The notes beneath the pieces are model-generated. The model worked only from the letters and a program-made list of their open reading frames with translations, did no database searches and was not told the origin of the DNA. From Chryseobacterium phocaeense (GTDB lineage: Bacteria; Bacteroidota; Bacteroidia; Flavobacteriales; Weeksellaceae), in NCBI RefSeq assembly GCF_900169075.1, contig NZ_LT827014.1:992001-1056000 (forward strand): a stretch of DNA of 64,000 nt, written 5' to 3'. Below, piece after piece: positions 16,935 to 25,700 of the stretch. Positions within the stretch are counted from its first letter, which is position 1; every line of letters begins with the position of its first letter. The position numbers and the translations under genes were made by a program.

Positions 16935-17906
16935 ATGAAAATACTGTATGCATTTCAAGGAACCGGAAACGGACATGTTGCCAGGGCCCAGGAAATTATC
17001 CCTCTCCTCAAAAAATATGCTTCGGTAGATACACTTATCAGCGGGCATCAATCCCAGTTAAAGGCTGATTTTGACATTAACTTTCAATACAAGGGCATTT
17101 CTTTACTCTATAATAAAACCGGAGGCTTATCCTACCGTAAAACGTTTACCGAAAATAAATTCCTAGAAGCTATAAAAACCATCAGGGAACTGGAACTATC
17201 ACAATACGATCTGATCATCAATGATTATGAGCCACTAACAGGATGGGCCGGAAAATTAAAAAAGTTTCCCATGATCGAACTCAGCCATCAGGCTTCCATG
17301 AGTTTTGCTGAAACCCCAAAACCGGCAAAGAAAGATTTTCTCGGTGAGCTGATCCTGAAATACTATGTTCCCAGTGAAAGAAAAATCGGATTTCACTTTG
17401 AAAACTATCATCCTCAGATCAAAAAACCTGTAATCAGAAAAAAAATCCGAAACCTGAATCCGGATAAAAAAGGATACTATCTTGTATATCTGCCTAGTTT
17501 TGCAGATGAAAACATCATCAAAGTCCTGAAACAGATTCCCGTACAGTGGAAAGTATTTTCAAAGTACAGTAAAGTACAGGTCAAAGTGAAAAATGTGGAG
17601 ATTTTTCCTATTGACGAACTGCAGTACCTGAAATATTTTGAAGGTTGTGATGGAATTTTATGCAATGCCGGGTTTGAAACTCCAGCTGAAGCATTATTTA
17701 TGGATAAAAAACTGTTCGTGATCCCTATTCATAACCAATATGAGCAGGAGTGCAATGCTACTGCCCTGGATTTGATGGGAATTCCAAATTCAAAAGTATT
17801 GAATCTTCAGGAAATCATGGAATGGGTAGCTTCAGATCATCATCTGAAAGTAGATTATCCGGATGATATAGAACAGATCCTTGTAAATGAGGTTTTAATT
17901 CTTTAG
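16935..17906 (+). CDS. Glycosyltransferase family protein (MurG/UGT-like fold)
   Basis: The 323-residue protein starts MKILYAFQGTGNGHVARAQE, the GT-B nucleotide-sugar N-terminal signature of the group annotated as MJ1255/VC2487-like glycosyltransferases. The C-terminal donor-binding motif is GILCNAGFETPAEALFMDKK near residue 240, with IPIHNQYEQECNA after it. It abuts the LpxH-like hydrolase with no gap, which suggests glycolipid or envelope polysaccharide work; acceptor and sugar are unknown. Its last 12 bases overlap the convergent acetyltransferase gene. Confidence 0.8.
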   Translation: MKILYAFQGTGNGHVARAQEIIPLLKKYASVDTLISGHQSQLKADFDINFQYKGISLLYNKTGGLSYRKTFTENKFLEAIKTIRELELSQYDLIINDYEPLTGWAGKLKKFPMIELSHQASMSFAETPKPAKKDFLGELILKYYVPSERKIGFHFENYHPQIKKPVIRKKIRNLNPDKKGYYLVYLPSFADENIIKVLKQIPVQWKVFSKYSKVQVKVKNVEIFPIDELQYLKYFEGCDGILCNAGFETPAEALFMDKKLFVIPIHNQYEQECNATALDLMGIPNSKVLNLQEIMEWVASDHHLKVDYPDDIEQILVNEVLIL

Positions 17907-18185
17907 AAAAATATCATCAACATCACTCATTCTGGTCATCACCGCTCGGGCGTAAGAACAGTGCGGATACACCTTCCAGTTATTTTCCCGGGCAAATTTA
18001 ATAGCTTCTTCAACCAGGTATTTTCCCATTCCCCGGCCTTCAAATTCCGGATGTACCAGAACAAAAGAAATAATCAGCTTATGATCTTCCGGAAAAATAG
18101 TGTAGGTAAGCCTTCCTACTTCTTTGATATCATTATTCAGGGTAAGGACCCCTCCGTTTCCTGATTTATTATTTTCGAATTTCAT
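17895..18185 (-). CDS. Small GNAT-type N-acetyltransferase (YjdJ/Gtn-like)
   Basis: The 96-residue protein consists of the acetyl-CoA-binding core only: LVHPEFEGRGMGKYLVEEAIKFARENNWKV contains the RGxG motif, followed by YPHCSYARAVM. These compact GNAT proteins are widespread and their substrates are generally unknown. It converges with the glycosyltransferase gene and overlaps its 3' end by 12 bp. Confidence 0.8.
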   Translation of the reverse strand: MKFENNKSGNGGVLTLNNDIKEVGRLTYTIFPEDHKLIISFVLVHPEFEGRGMGKYLVEEAIKFARENNWKVYPHCSYARAVMTRMSDVDDIFLKN

Positions 18186-18389
18186 AATTTCAAACCTTTG
18201 GTATTAACCCTACAAAAATTGAACCGCAGGCAATTTGACATGAATTGTCAATGCTGAATTTGCTTCGCTGTCAATTTTTAATTCAATTACTTTTGAGCTA
18301 TTTCTGCATATTATAATTTCCCATTCACTTGCGCAGCAAAAATTCACCACTCACTTACGAAGTAAAATTGACCACTCACCATTGACCTG
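18186..18389. repeat. Degenerate intergenic repeat of GTGAGTGGTGAAT words
   Basis: Read on the minus strand, this gap contains repeated words of the type GGTGAGTGGTCAATTTTAC and AGTGAGTGGTGAATTTTTG, each followed by TTCGTAAG or CTGCGCAAG, plus several copies of AATTGACA. No coding potential was seen. It resembles low-grade intergenic repeats rather than a gene. Confidence 0.35.
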
Positions 18390-19139
18390 TCAATTATCTT
18401 TTCCCGTATAGTAATTATAATCCTTGATCACCACACTGATAAACTGTCTTTCCGTCATCGTTTTTGGATCTATTTCCAGCTTTAAAATACTTTTGATCTT
18501 ATCGGAAAGCCTGCTGATGATCTGGCGGTCATCTACTTTGAGGGCTTTGGTGTAATTATCTTTAATGATCCTCATATCATTATCACTTAAAGCAATCACC
18601 TGAGGGAATGAAGGGATATAGTCTTCCTTGATATTTTCCAGAATGGTATGGGAGATATTGATATTGTTTTTTAAAGAAATCACAGCGGTGCCGGAAGCAA
18701 TGTCACCCAAACGCTGATTGTTTTTAGAAACAATCATAGAGATCAGCCCTACAACACCGGCTGCTGTAGTATCAATCAACCTGAAAACCCAACGGATAAG
18801 ATAGTCCCCGAAACTGGCCTGGTACCCGTCAATTTTTACCACCCGTATCTTCATCAGTTTTTTTCCGGGAGTCTGGCCTTCCATCAGGCTTTCCAGAACA
18901 ACAGGGTAAATGTAAACCGGGAACGTAAGAACAATATAAACAGCCATGATAGACCACTGGTCAAGGCCTGCCAATAAATACCCGAGATCAAAAATATTGA
19001 AGAAAAGATAGAATATAATAACAACGTAAGCCACCTTTATCAGCAGATCGATAATGAAGGCAAGCATTCTTTCTCCTACGCTGGCAATATTAAAATTAAT
19101 ATTTACATTTTGTGAGGTATTTATCGCAATTTGAGACAT
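18390..19139 (-). CDS. RDD-family membrane protein
   Basis: From the ATG at 19139 the protein has 249 residues. The RDD features are SVGERMLAFIIDLLIKVAY (Arg and Asp in the first helix), GQTPGKKLMKIRVVKIDG, and FRLIDTT in the last helix, followed by NNQRLGDIASGTAVI. A soluble C-terminal helical part follows. An alternative upstream start at 19232 would overlap the divergent spoIIM-like gene and is rejected. Only 27 bp separate its start from that gene, a pairing also known in other RDD/SpoIIM/MoxR clusters. The function of the RDD fold is uncertain; some members are transport-related. Confidence 0.85.
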   Translation of the reverse strand: MSQIAINTSQNVNINFNIASVGERMLAFIIDLLIKVAYVVIIFYLFFNIFDLGYLLAGLDQWSIMAVYIVLTFPVYIYPVVLESLMEGQTPGKKLMKIRVVKIDGYQASFGDYLIRWVFRLIDTTAAGVVGLISMIVSKNNQRLGDIASGTAVISLKNNINISHTILENIKEDYIPSFPQVIALSDNDMRIIKDNYTKALKVDDRQIISRLSDKIKSILKLEIDPKTMTERQFISVVIKDYNYYTGKDN

Positions 19140-19166
19140 ATTTTTTATTATTTTAGCCTTACAATT

Positions 19167-20150
19167 ATGAGAGAAGTTTATTTCATTAAACAAAATAAAG
19201 AAAAATGGTTGGGAATCGAACAGGTTATTCAAGGGAAAATAAAAAAAAATCCTGATGACCTGTCTTCGCTGTATATCAACCTGATCAATGATCTTTCATT
19301 TGCACAGAGCTATTACCCTAAAAGTAATACCACAGTATACCTGAATCATCTTTCTTCACAGATATTCCAAAAGATCTACAAAACGAAGAGAGTGGAAGAA
19401 AACAGGCTGATTTATTTTTTCAGAACGGAAGTTCCTCTGCTGGTTTACCAGTACAGAAGATACCTGATGTATGCATTTCTCTTCTTTATCCTTTTTACTT
19501 CAATAGGGGTGCTTTCCGGAATCTATGATAAAGGTTTTGCCAATATTATTCTTGGCGAAGGCTACGTGAATGAAACCATCGAAAATATTAAAAAAGGAAA
19601 TGCCGTGGGAGTTTATCAGAGTGGTTCTACCTGGGGAAGTACCATAGGAATTATTTTTAATAATATTGGAGTAGGCGCAAAATTATATATTTATGGCATT
19701 GCAGGCGGGGTGGGAACTTTGTATGCACTTCTTTCAAACAGTGTGATGCTGGGGTCCTTCCAGTACTTTTTCTATGATTACGGCGCTCTGAAAGACAGTG
19801 CAAGAGGAATCTGGCTTCACGGGGTTTTCGAGATCTTTGCCATGGTAGTGGAGGCAATGTGCGGGCTGATTCTGGGAGCGAGTATCCTGTTTCCAAAGAC
19901 TTTTTCAAGATTTAATTCCTTTAAAACAGGCTTTAAGGACTCTTTTAAAATTTTCCTGAGCACCATACCTTTTACCATTTGTGCCGGAATTATCGAGGGA
20001 TATGTTACAAGACATGCCCTGAAAATGCCGCTTGTGGTTAATTTGGCTATCATCATCTCATCAGTGGCCATCATTGGATTCTACTATTTTGTGTATCCTT
20101 CAGTGGTTTATAAAAGAACTAATACCAACAGTCATGATGCAGTTTTATAA
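19167..20150 (+). CDS. Stage II sporulation protein M (SpoIIM)-like membrane protein
   Basis: The 327-residue protein has a soluble N-terminus of about 100 residues (REVYFIKQNKEKW, then LSSLYINLINDLSFAQSYYP) and then at least five hydrophobic helices including IGIIFNNIGVGAKLYIYGIAGGVGTLYALL and LHGVFEIFAMVVEAMCGLILG, characteristic of the SpoIIM/DUF95 family. The organism does not sporulate, so the name reflects homology only. I chose the ATG at 19167 because the earlier TTG at 19131 overlaps the RDD gene start. The following gene overlaps its 3' end by 17 bp. Confidence 0.87.
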   Translation: MREVYFIKQNKEKWLGIEQVIQGKIKKNPDDLSSLYINLINDLSFAQSYYPKSNTTVYLNHLSSQIFQKIYKTKRVEENRLIYFFRTEVPLLVYQYRRYLMYAFLFFILFTSIGVLSGIYDKGFANIILGEGYVNETIENIKKGNAVGVYQSGSTWGSTIGIIFNNIGVGAKLYIYGIAGGVGTLYALLSNSVMLGSFQYFFYDYGALKDSARGIWLHGVFEIFAMVVEAMCGLILGASILFPKTFSRFNSFKTGFKDSFKIFLSTIPFTICAGIIEGYVTRHALKMPLVVNLAIIISSVAIIGFYYFVYPSVVYKRTNTNSHDAVL

Positions 20151-21096
20151 AAAAAGAGAATTTGGGGCTTTCATTACTGACAGCTTTAATTTTTTCAAAT
20201 TATACGGAAAAAATTATTTTAAGAATTATATCCTGATTAACGGGCTGCTGCTGATATTAACAACAGCTGTGGTCATTTTTGGATTCAGGGAAATTTTCGG
20301 ACAGCTTATAGGTGGAAATACCGGTGGGGAAACCTATTATTTTGAAAGATATTTCTCAGAAAATTCCGGAATGCTTACGGTGGCAGGAATCCTTGTATTT
20401 ATCCTCTTTATGCTTCTGATCATCGCGAACTATCTGTATCCGGTATTCTATATGAAAAGAATCGCTGAAGGGGCTCAGAAAATAAAAACAGACGAAATCC
20501 TGAGCGACTTTAAAAACAATGCCGGAAGAATTTTTAAAATATGCATTGGAATGCTTTTTATTGTCTTTCCTGTAGCAACAATTCTTATAGGGATTTCATA
20601 TCTGTTATTGCTGATTATCATTGGCTTCTTCCTCATATTGCTGATCTATCCCACCATATTTAATGTTTCGTCATTTCTGATGTATGATTATTTTAATACG
20701 AAAAGAGGATTTATCGAAAGCCTGAGTTATTCCATAAGATCCCAGTTTTCTTACCCAAACGGAAATGAAAAGTCCCCGTACTGGAAATATTGGGGTGCAT
20801 GCATCATCATGTTTATCATGATGTATATGATCACTTCCGTATTTACCCTTATTCCGATGTTTTTTATGTACGGATCACTTCTGACATCACCATCGGACGG
20901 AAACTTTGAAGAAAACCCTTTCACCGGAACTGTAGGAATTATTTTCTTTATATTCTATGGAATCTCAATGCTGGCTTCTTTGATTCTTTCCAACCTGATG
21001 TATATCAACGGAGGGTTGATGTATTACGACAGCAGAACAGATCTTCACCAGAAAATTGAGCTTGAAGAAATAGAAACCATAGGTATCAATGAATAA
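20134..21096 (+). CDS. Polytopic membrane protein of the SpoIIM/MoxR cluster, function unknown
   Basis: The 320-residue protein starts MMQFYKKREFGAFITDSFNFFK and has six or seven hydrophobic helices (for example residues about 28-48, 85-108, 140-185 and 225-250). I recognise no catalytic motif. The start at 20134 lies inside the 3' end of the spoIIM-like gene and the stop overlaps the start of the DUF4129 gene by 8 bp, so all three are translationally coupled. The layout (cytoplasmic N-terminus, internal repeats of glycerol-phosphate-like LLIIIGFFLILLIYP helices) fits the DUF-type partner usually seen in these clusters. Confidence 0.75.
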   Translation: MMQFYKKREFGAFITDSFNFFKLYGKNYFKNYILINGLLLILTTAVVIFGFREIFGQLIGGNTGGETYYFERYFSENSGMLTVAGILVFILFMLLIIANYLYPVFYMKRIAEGAQKIKTDEILSDFKNNAGRIFKICIGMLFIVFPVATILIGISYLLLLIIIGFFLILLIYPTIFNVSSFLMYDYFNTKRGFIESLSYSIRSQFSYPNGNEKSPYWKYWGACIIMFIMMYMITSVFTLIPMFFMYGSLLTSPSDGNFEENPFTGTVGIIFFIFYGISMLASLILSNLMYINGGLMYYDSRTDLHQKIELEEIETIGINE

Positions 21097-21886
21097 ATTC
21101 CTTTTTTTTCTGCTGGTCTTTTTCTCCATAGGTCCTGTTTATGCACAGGATGATAATGAGGCTGCCATAGTGGAAGAATATATCGGGGATTCATTAGGGA
21201 CAGGTCATTACAGGAATATGCTCCGTGCAGATTCTGTGCTGCTCAGGAACCCGGTTTCAGAAAATACACTGTATCCTAAAAAGTTCAGAGAAAATCTTCA
21301 GTCCAGATATAAAGGCAATGAATTTGATTACTCGGTATCCAAACCCAGAGAATCTTTTTTCCAGAAACTGATGCGTAGGATTGATAAGATCCTGCAGAGT
21401 ATTTTTGGTGAGACTGTTTTTACCAATTCAGCAAAAATCACTACAGCCCTGATCCGTTTTTTTGCAATTATCCTCGTAGGGTTTCTTCTCTATTTTATCA
21501 TTAAATATTTAATGGGCAAAGACGGAAACCTCTTTTGGGGCAGGAAAAATAAGAAAATCGATATCAATGCACAGGAGCTTCACGAAAATATCCATGAGAT
21601 TAATTTTTCCGAGAGTATTGCAAAATTTGAAAGGGAAGGAGATTACCGTTCCGCGGTCCGTTACCAGTTTCTGCTGGTATTAAAAAAGCTCAGTGATAAA
21701 AAACAGATCAGCTGGAATCCCGAAAAGACGAATAAAGACTATGCAGCCGAACTTAAAGACCATCATTTGAAAGAAGAGTTTACAAAACTTTCCTACATCT
21801 TCGATTATGTATGGTACGGGGAATTCAGTATTGATGAACAGACTTATCTGAAATTTAAAGCTCAATATCAGGCTTTTAAACCATAA
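21089..21886 (+). CDS. DUF4129-domain membrane protein
   Basis: The 265-residue protein has a signal peptide (ending VYAQ, residue 20), an exported N-terminal part, one transmembrane helix (about residues 122-144, IRFFAIILVGFLLYFIIKYL) and a cytosolic C-terminal domain with the DUF4129 pattern GDYRSAVRYQFLLVLKKLSDK near 185. DUF4129 domains are commonly encoded next to MoxR ATPases and DUF58 proteins, and often fused to transglutaminase-like domains; no transglutaminase is present here. It is coupled to the upstream gene by an 8-bp overlap. Confidence 0.83.
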   Translation: MNKFLFFLLVFFSIGPVYAQDDNEAAIVEEYIGDSLGTGHYRNMLRADSVLLRNPVSENTLYPKKFRENLQSRYKGNEFDYSVSKPRESFFQKLMRRIDKILQSIFGETVFTNSAKITTALIRFFAIILVGFLLYFIIKYLMGKDGNLFWGRKNKKIDINAQELHENIHEINFSESIAKFEREGDYRSAVRYQFLLVLKKLSDKKQISWNPEKTNKDYAAELKDHHLKEEFTKLSYIFDYVWYGEFSIDEQTYLKFKAQYQAFKP

Positions 21887-21898
21887 TTGTATTGAATC

Positions 21899-23095
21899 AT
21901 GAAAAAAACCTTCAAAATATATGCTGTAATATTCATCGTTGTGATGCTTATTCTGGCGTTGCTTGAAGTCAATAAAAAAGAAACCCTGAACTGGCGCAAG
22001 AATTTTGATATTAATGAAAAATCACCTTTCGGGCTCTTTGTTTTTAATAATGAAGCGAATGACCTGTTTAAAAATAAGCTGAAAAAGATAGAACAGGCTC
22101 CTTACGAATATTACGGGCAGTGGAAAAAAGAAGCACATAATATTGTGATCATTCAGAATGATCTGGATAAAGAATCGTGGAAGAAAATCCTGGATCAGGT
22201 ATCCAACGGCTCCGATGCATTGATTCTATCCAATCGGGTTCCCAAAGATATATCAGACAGTATCGGCTACTATGATTCCGATATTTCTTTCAGTGAGGAA
22301 AATGTGCTGAAATTCACAGACAGGAAATACCAGAATGATTTTATTAAACTGGATAAATTTCCTTCGGGTCGAGGTTTTTCATATATTAAACCAAACGTGG
22401 AGGTGTTAGGGAAAACCATAGAGAAGAATAATGCTGACCAGGCCAATTTTATCAAAACAAATTTTGGCAAGGGAACAATCTACGTTCACACCGAACCTCT
22501 TTTCCTTACCAATTATTATCTTTTAAAACCAGGAAATCTAAAATACGCACAGGATGTTTTTTCGTACCTTCAGGATAGAGAAACCATCTGGTTTGTGAAA
22601 AATGATACCAAGGTTTCACGTTTCTTTATGAGATTCGTTCTTTCTAATCCTGCATTGAAGTATGCCTGGTGGGTATTTTTGGGCGGTCTGGTCCTGTTTA
22701 TTTTCTTTAATGCAAAAAGAAAACAGCGGATCGTTCCTGTTCTGGAACCTTTAAGAAATACTTCGGTGGATTTTGTGAAAAGTATTGGAAATCTCTACCT
22801 TCAGGAAGGCGATTTCCATGATATGATGGCCAAAAAAGGTCAGTATTTTCTGAATAAAGTAAGAATGGATTTTTTAATTAATACCAGTCATCTTGACGAA
22901 GATTTCGCTATTAAGCTTCATCTGAAAACAGGAAAACCAATAGAAATGATTCGTATAGCTATTGCTTTGATTAAAAAAGGGCAGGATCCTTACGCCAGCG
23001 TGATGAAAGAAGACCTCGTAATAATGAATAAACTTCTGGATGAGATATTGAAATGTAACAATGAGGTTCCAGTAAATGATAAAAAAATCAATTAG
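21899..23095 (+). CDS. DUF4350-domain membrane protein
   Basis: The 398-residue protein has an N-terminal membrane anchor (residues about 5-24), an exported domain of about 220 residues (SPFGLFVFNNEANDLF, then a Rossmann-like GSDALILSNRVP and GKGTIYVHTEPLFLTNYYLL), a second helix near 252-272 and a cytosolic tail. This is the arrangement of DUF4350 proteins in MoxR clusters. It starts 12 bp after the DUF4129 gene. A two-hairpin repeat lies between it and the MoxR gene. Confidence 0.82.
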   Translation: MKKTFKIYAVIFIVVMLILALLEVNKKETLNWRKNFDINEKSPFGLFVFNNEANDLFKNKLKKIEQAPYEYYGQWKKEAHNIVIIQNDLDKESWKKILDQVSNGSDALILSNRVPKDISDSIGYYDSDISFSEENVLKFTDRKYQNDFIKLDKFPSGRGFSYIKPNVEVLGKTIEKNNADQANFIKTNFGKGTIYVHTEPLFLTNYYLLKPGNLKYAQDVFSYLQDRETIWFVKNDTKVSRFFMRFVLSNPALKYAWWVFLGGLVLFIFFNAKRKQRIVPVLEPLRNTSVDFVKSIGNLYLQEGDFHDMMAKKGQYFLNKVRMDFLINTSHLDEDFAIKLHLKTGKPIEMIRIAIALIKKGQDPYASVMKEDLVIMNKLLDEILKCNNEVPVNDKKIN

Positions 23096-23108
23096 AATAA
23101 AGAACAGA

Positions 23109-23153
23109 GAGTCCCGAAGGGACGATTTAACAAGAATCGGATAAAATCCGAAT
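23109..23153 (+). repeat. Two-hairpin intergenic repeat, copy B (before the MoxR gene)
   Basis: Hairpin 1 is GTCCC-GAA-GGGAC at 23111-23123, followed by GATTTA. Hairpin 2 is TCGGAT-AAA-ATCCGA at 23137-23151. The second stem differs from the other copies, but its pairing is kept. Confidence 0.75.
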
Positions 23154-23261
23154 ATAACATCCGATCATAAAACAGTTATAAAAACACAAACACAATTTAA
23201 AAAATACACAATCGGTTCAACCCCGATCAAAATATACCCATAAAACCAAAGACATAAAATT

Positions 23262-24293
23262 ATGGAAAACCCTGAAAATGAAAATATAGACAATCAAAGT
23301 TCTATAAATCTAAATAAAAAAGAAGATCAGTTTCAATCCAGAATTGACATGATTGAGCTCCGTGCCAGCTTAGACAAAGTAAAAACGGAAATAGGAAAAG
23401 TTATTGTAGGCCAGGAAAGCATGATCGAACACCTTATTGCAGCGCTTTTATCAAACGGACATGTTCTGATTGAAGGCGTTCCTGGTGTGGCCAAAACCAT
23501 TACGGCAAAGCTTCTGGCGAAAACAATAGATGTGGGTTTCAGCAGAATTCAGTTTACACCGGACCTGATGCCTTCTGATATTTTGGGCACTTCCGTTTTC
23601 AATGTTAAAAACTCCGAATTTGAATTTAAAAAAGGGCCGGTTTTTTCCAGTTTTATCCTGATTGATGAGATCAACAGGTCACCTGCCAAAACCCAGGCAG
23701 CGTTGTTTGAGGTAATGGAAGAAAGACAGGTTACAATGGACGGAATCCGGTATGTGATGGATGAACCTTTCCTTGTGGTGGCTACCCAAAACCCGATAGA
23801 GCATGAAGGAACCTACAGGCTTCCGGAAGCTCAGCTGGACCGTTTTCTGTTCAAGATCAATGTGGGATATCCAAATCTTGCACAGGAAGTGATGATCATT
23901 AAAAACCAGCACGAAAGTAAAAAAGAAGATAAAACCGAAAGTGTAAACCGCGTTATTACTGCTGAGCAGCTGAAAAGCTACCAGCACCTTGTAAAAGAAA
24001 TTATTGTAGAAGCACAGCTCATGGAATATATCGCGAAAATTATCGTCAATACGCGGGAAAACCAATTCCTGTATCTTGGCGCTTCTCCACGGGCTTCACT
24101 CGCTCTGCTTACCGCCTCCAAATCTTTTGCTGCACTAAGAGGACGTGATTTTGTGACTCCTGAGGATATTAAAGAAGCCAGTTACGCCGTATTAAGACAC
24201 AGGGTTATCGTTTCTCCGGAACGCGAGATGGAAGGCCTTACTGCAGATGAAATTATCCGCCAGATCCTAGAGGGAATAGAAATTCCGAGGTAG
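23262..24293 (+). CDS. MoxR-family AAA+ ATPase
   Basis: The 343-residue protein has the MoxR Walker A (GVPGVAKT, about residue 75-82), Walker B and its surroundings (ILIDEINRSPAKTQAALFEVMEE, about 136-158), sensor 1 (VVATQNPIEHEGTY) and the sensor 2 region ASPRASLAL. MoxR ATPases act as chaperones that assemble or activate protein complexes, usually with DUF58 or von Willebrand A partners. A DUF58 gene follows, but no vWA (BatA/BatB type) gene is present in the window. Confidence 0.93.
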   Translation: MENPENENIDNQSSINLNKKEDQFQSRIDMIELRASLDKVKTEIGKVIVGQESMIEHLIAALLSNGHVLIEGVPGVAKTITAKLLAKTIDVGFSRIQFTPDLMPSDILGTSVFNVKNSEFEFKKGPVFSSFILIDEINRSPAKTQAALFEVMEERQVTMDGIRYVMDEPFLVVATQNPIEHEGTYRLPEAQLDRFLFKINVGYPNLAQEVMIIKNQHESKKEDKTESVNRVITAEQLKSYQHLVKEIIVEAQLMEYIAKIIVNTRENQFLYLGASPRASLALLTASKSFAALRGRDFVTPEDIKEASYAVLRHRVIVSPEREMEGLTADEIIRQILEGIEIPR

Positions 24294-24296
24294 ATG

Positions 24297-24367
24297 AAAG
24301 GGTTTAGGGTTTAGGGATCAGAGCGCGATCCTATTCCCTAATTCCTGTTTCCTAATCCTTAATTCCT
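24297..24367. repeat. Gene-less TTAGGG/CCCTAA inverted element
   Basis: The gap between the MoxR and DUF58 genes is filled by GGGTTTAGGGTTTAGGG on the left and TTCCCTAATTCC, TTTCCTAATCC on the right, with GATCAGAGCGCGATC at the centre. The arrangement mirrors the repeats around the four-helix-bundle gene but contains no gene. Confidence 0.5.
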
Positions 24368-24372
24368 ATAAA

Positions 24373-25695
24373 ATGAAAAACCTATACATCAATACCCGAT
24401 TTTTCTTTTCGCTCATTGGAGTGGGGATTATTTATGTCTTTGCATTTTTCTTTCCGGTTCTGATGTGGGTGGCTCATGGTGTTTTATTGGTCTGTTTCCT
24501 GGCCGCCATGGTGGATTATCTTTTTCTGTTTAATTCCAAAAATGGAGTTCTGGCCCAAAGAATCCTTCCCGAAAAACTCTCCAATGGAGATGAAAATTTC
24601 GTGAAAATTGATATTAAAAATAATTATGGTTTCAGGATTAAAACAAAAATCATTGATGAAATTCCGTTTCAGTTTCAGAAAAGGGACTTCTTGATTACAA
24701 AAGATATTGAGTCCGGTAGAAATACTTATTTTCAGTATAGTCTGGAACCTAAAGAAAGGGGAGAGTACAGTTTTGGAAGCCTGAACATATACGCTTCTTC
24801 GCCGTTAGGATTTATATCCAGAAGATTCACTTTTCAGAAAGATGCGATGCTGCCGGCATATCCGTCCTTTGTTCATCTGAGAAAATATGAGCTGATGGCG
24901 CTGCAGAGTGAATTTATGCTCGGTGGAATCAAAAAGATCAGAAAACTGGGGCACACCATGGAATTTGAGCAGATCAAAGAATATGTTCCCGGTGATGATA
25001 TCAGAACCATCAACTGGAAAGCAACTTCCAAGACTAACCGTTTAATGGTCAATCAGTTTCAGGATGAGAAGTCACAGCGTATTTTTATTCTGATTGATAA
25101 AGGAAGGACGATGAAAATGCCTTTCAATGGCCTCAGTCTCCTGGATTATTCCATTAATGCTGCAATGGCTCTTTCCCACATTATTCTGAAGAAAGGCGAC
25201 CGGGCAGGAATGATGACCTTCTCCAAAAAAACGGAAAATAAAGTGGCTGCCGAAAATAAATCAGGACAGCTGAAAAAAATTTCAGAGGCTCTGTACAATA
25301 TTAAAACTGATTTTTTTGAGAGCGATTTTAACCGTCTGTACCAGGATGTAAAATATTCCCTGAATCAAAGAAGCCTTGTCCTGCTTTTTACCAATTTTGA
25401 AACACTGGACGGCTTAAACAGACAACTGAAATATCTTCGCGGTATCGCCAAAAACCATTTGCTGGTCGTGGTATTTTTTAAAAATTCAGAATTGCATACG
25501 CTGATTCAAAAGAACCCTGAAAACATGCAGGAAATCTATGACGAAATTATTGCTGAAAAATTTGAATTTGAAAAGAAACTGATCATCCAGGAACTAAGAA
25601 AATATGGGATTTACACGGTCTATACGCTTCCTGAAAATTTAAATATTGACGTTATTAATAAATACCTTGAGATAAAAGCAAGGGGAATTTTATAA
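24373..25695 (+). CDS. DUF58-domain membrane protein (MoxR partner)
   Basis: The 440-residue protein has two N-terminal transmembrane helices (about residues 10-50), then a beta-rich domain, and the DUF58 signature around residue 210 (YVPGDDIRTINWKATSKTNRLMV) followed by a von Willebrand A-like fold (RIFILIDKGRTM, then DRAGMMTFSKK and LLFTNFETLDG). The MIDAS-like first motif is DKGRT rather than DxSxS, so metal binding is doubtful, as in other DUF58 proteins. It ends the cluster. Confidence 0.88.
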   Translation: MKNLYINTRFFFSLIGVGIIYVFAFFFPVLMWVAHGVLLVCFLAAMVDYLFLFNSKNGVLAQRILPEKLSNGDENFVKIDIKNNYGFRIKTKIIDEIPFQFQKRDFLITKDIESGRNTYFQYSLEPKERGEYSFGSLNIYASSPLGFISRRFTFQKDAMLPAYPSFVHLRKYELMALQSEFMLGGIKKIRKLGHTMEFEQIKEYVPGDDIRTINWKATSKTNRLMVNQFQDEKSQRIFILIDKGRTMKMPFNGLSLLDYSINAAMALSHIILKKGDRAGMMTFSKKTENKVAAENKSGQLKKISEALYNIKTDFFESDFNRLYQDVKYSLNQRSLVLLFTNFETLDGLNRQLKYLRGIAKNHLLVVVFFKNSELHTLIQKNPENMQEIYDEIIAEKFEFEKKLIIQELRKYGIYTVYTLPENLNIDVINKYLEIKARGIL

Positions 25696-25700
25696 CTTTG
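25693..25700 (+). promoter_or_regulatory. -7 promoter box of osmC family gene
   Basis: TAACTTTG matches TAnnTTTG exactly, and it overlaps the stop codon of the DUF58 gene. Transcription would start within or just before the 7-bp repeat array, so the leader would consist almost wholly of the repeat. Confidence 0.55.

Noticed and set aside
19140..19232. A longer start for the RDD gene reaching to 19232
   Set aside because: It would run through the divergent spoIIM-like gene start and adds a non-conserved segment.
23211..23227. ATCGG-TTCAAC-CCGAT hairpin resembling a tRNA T arm before the MoxR gene
   Set aside because: No acceptor stem, D arm or anticodon arm surrounds it; it is only a short hairpin in an AT-rich gap.
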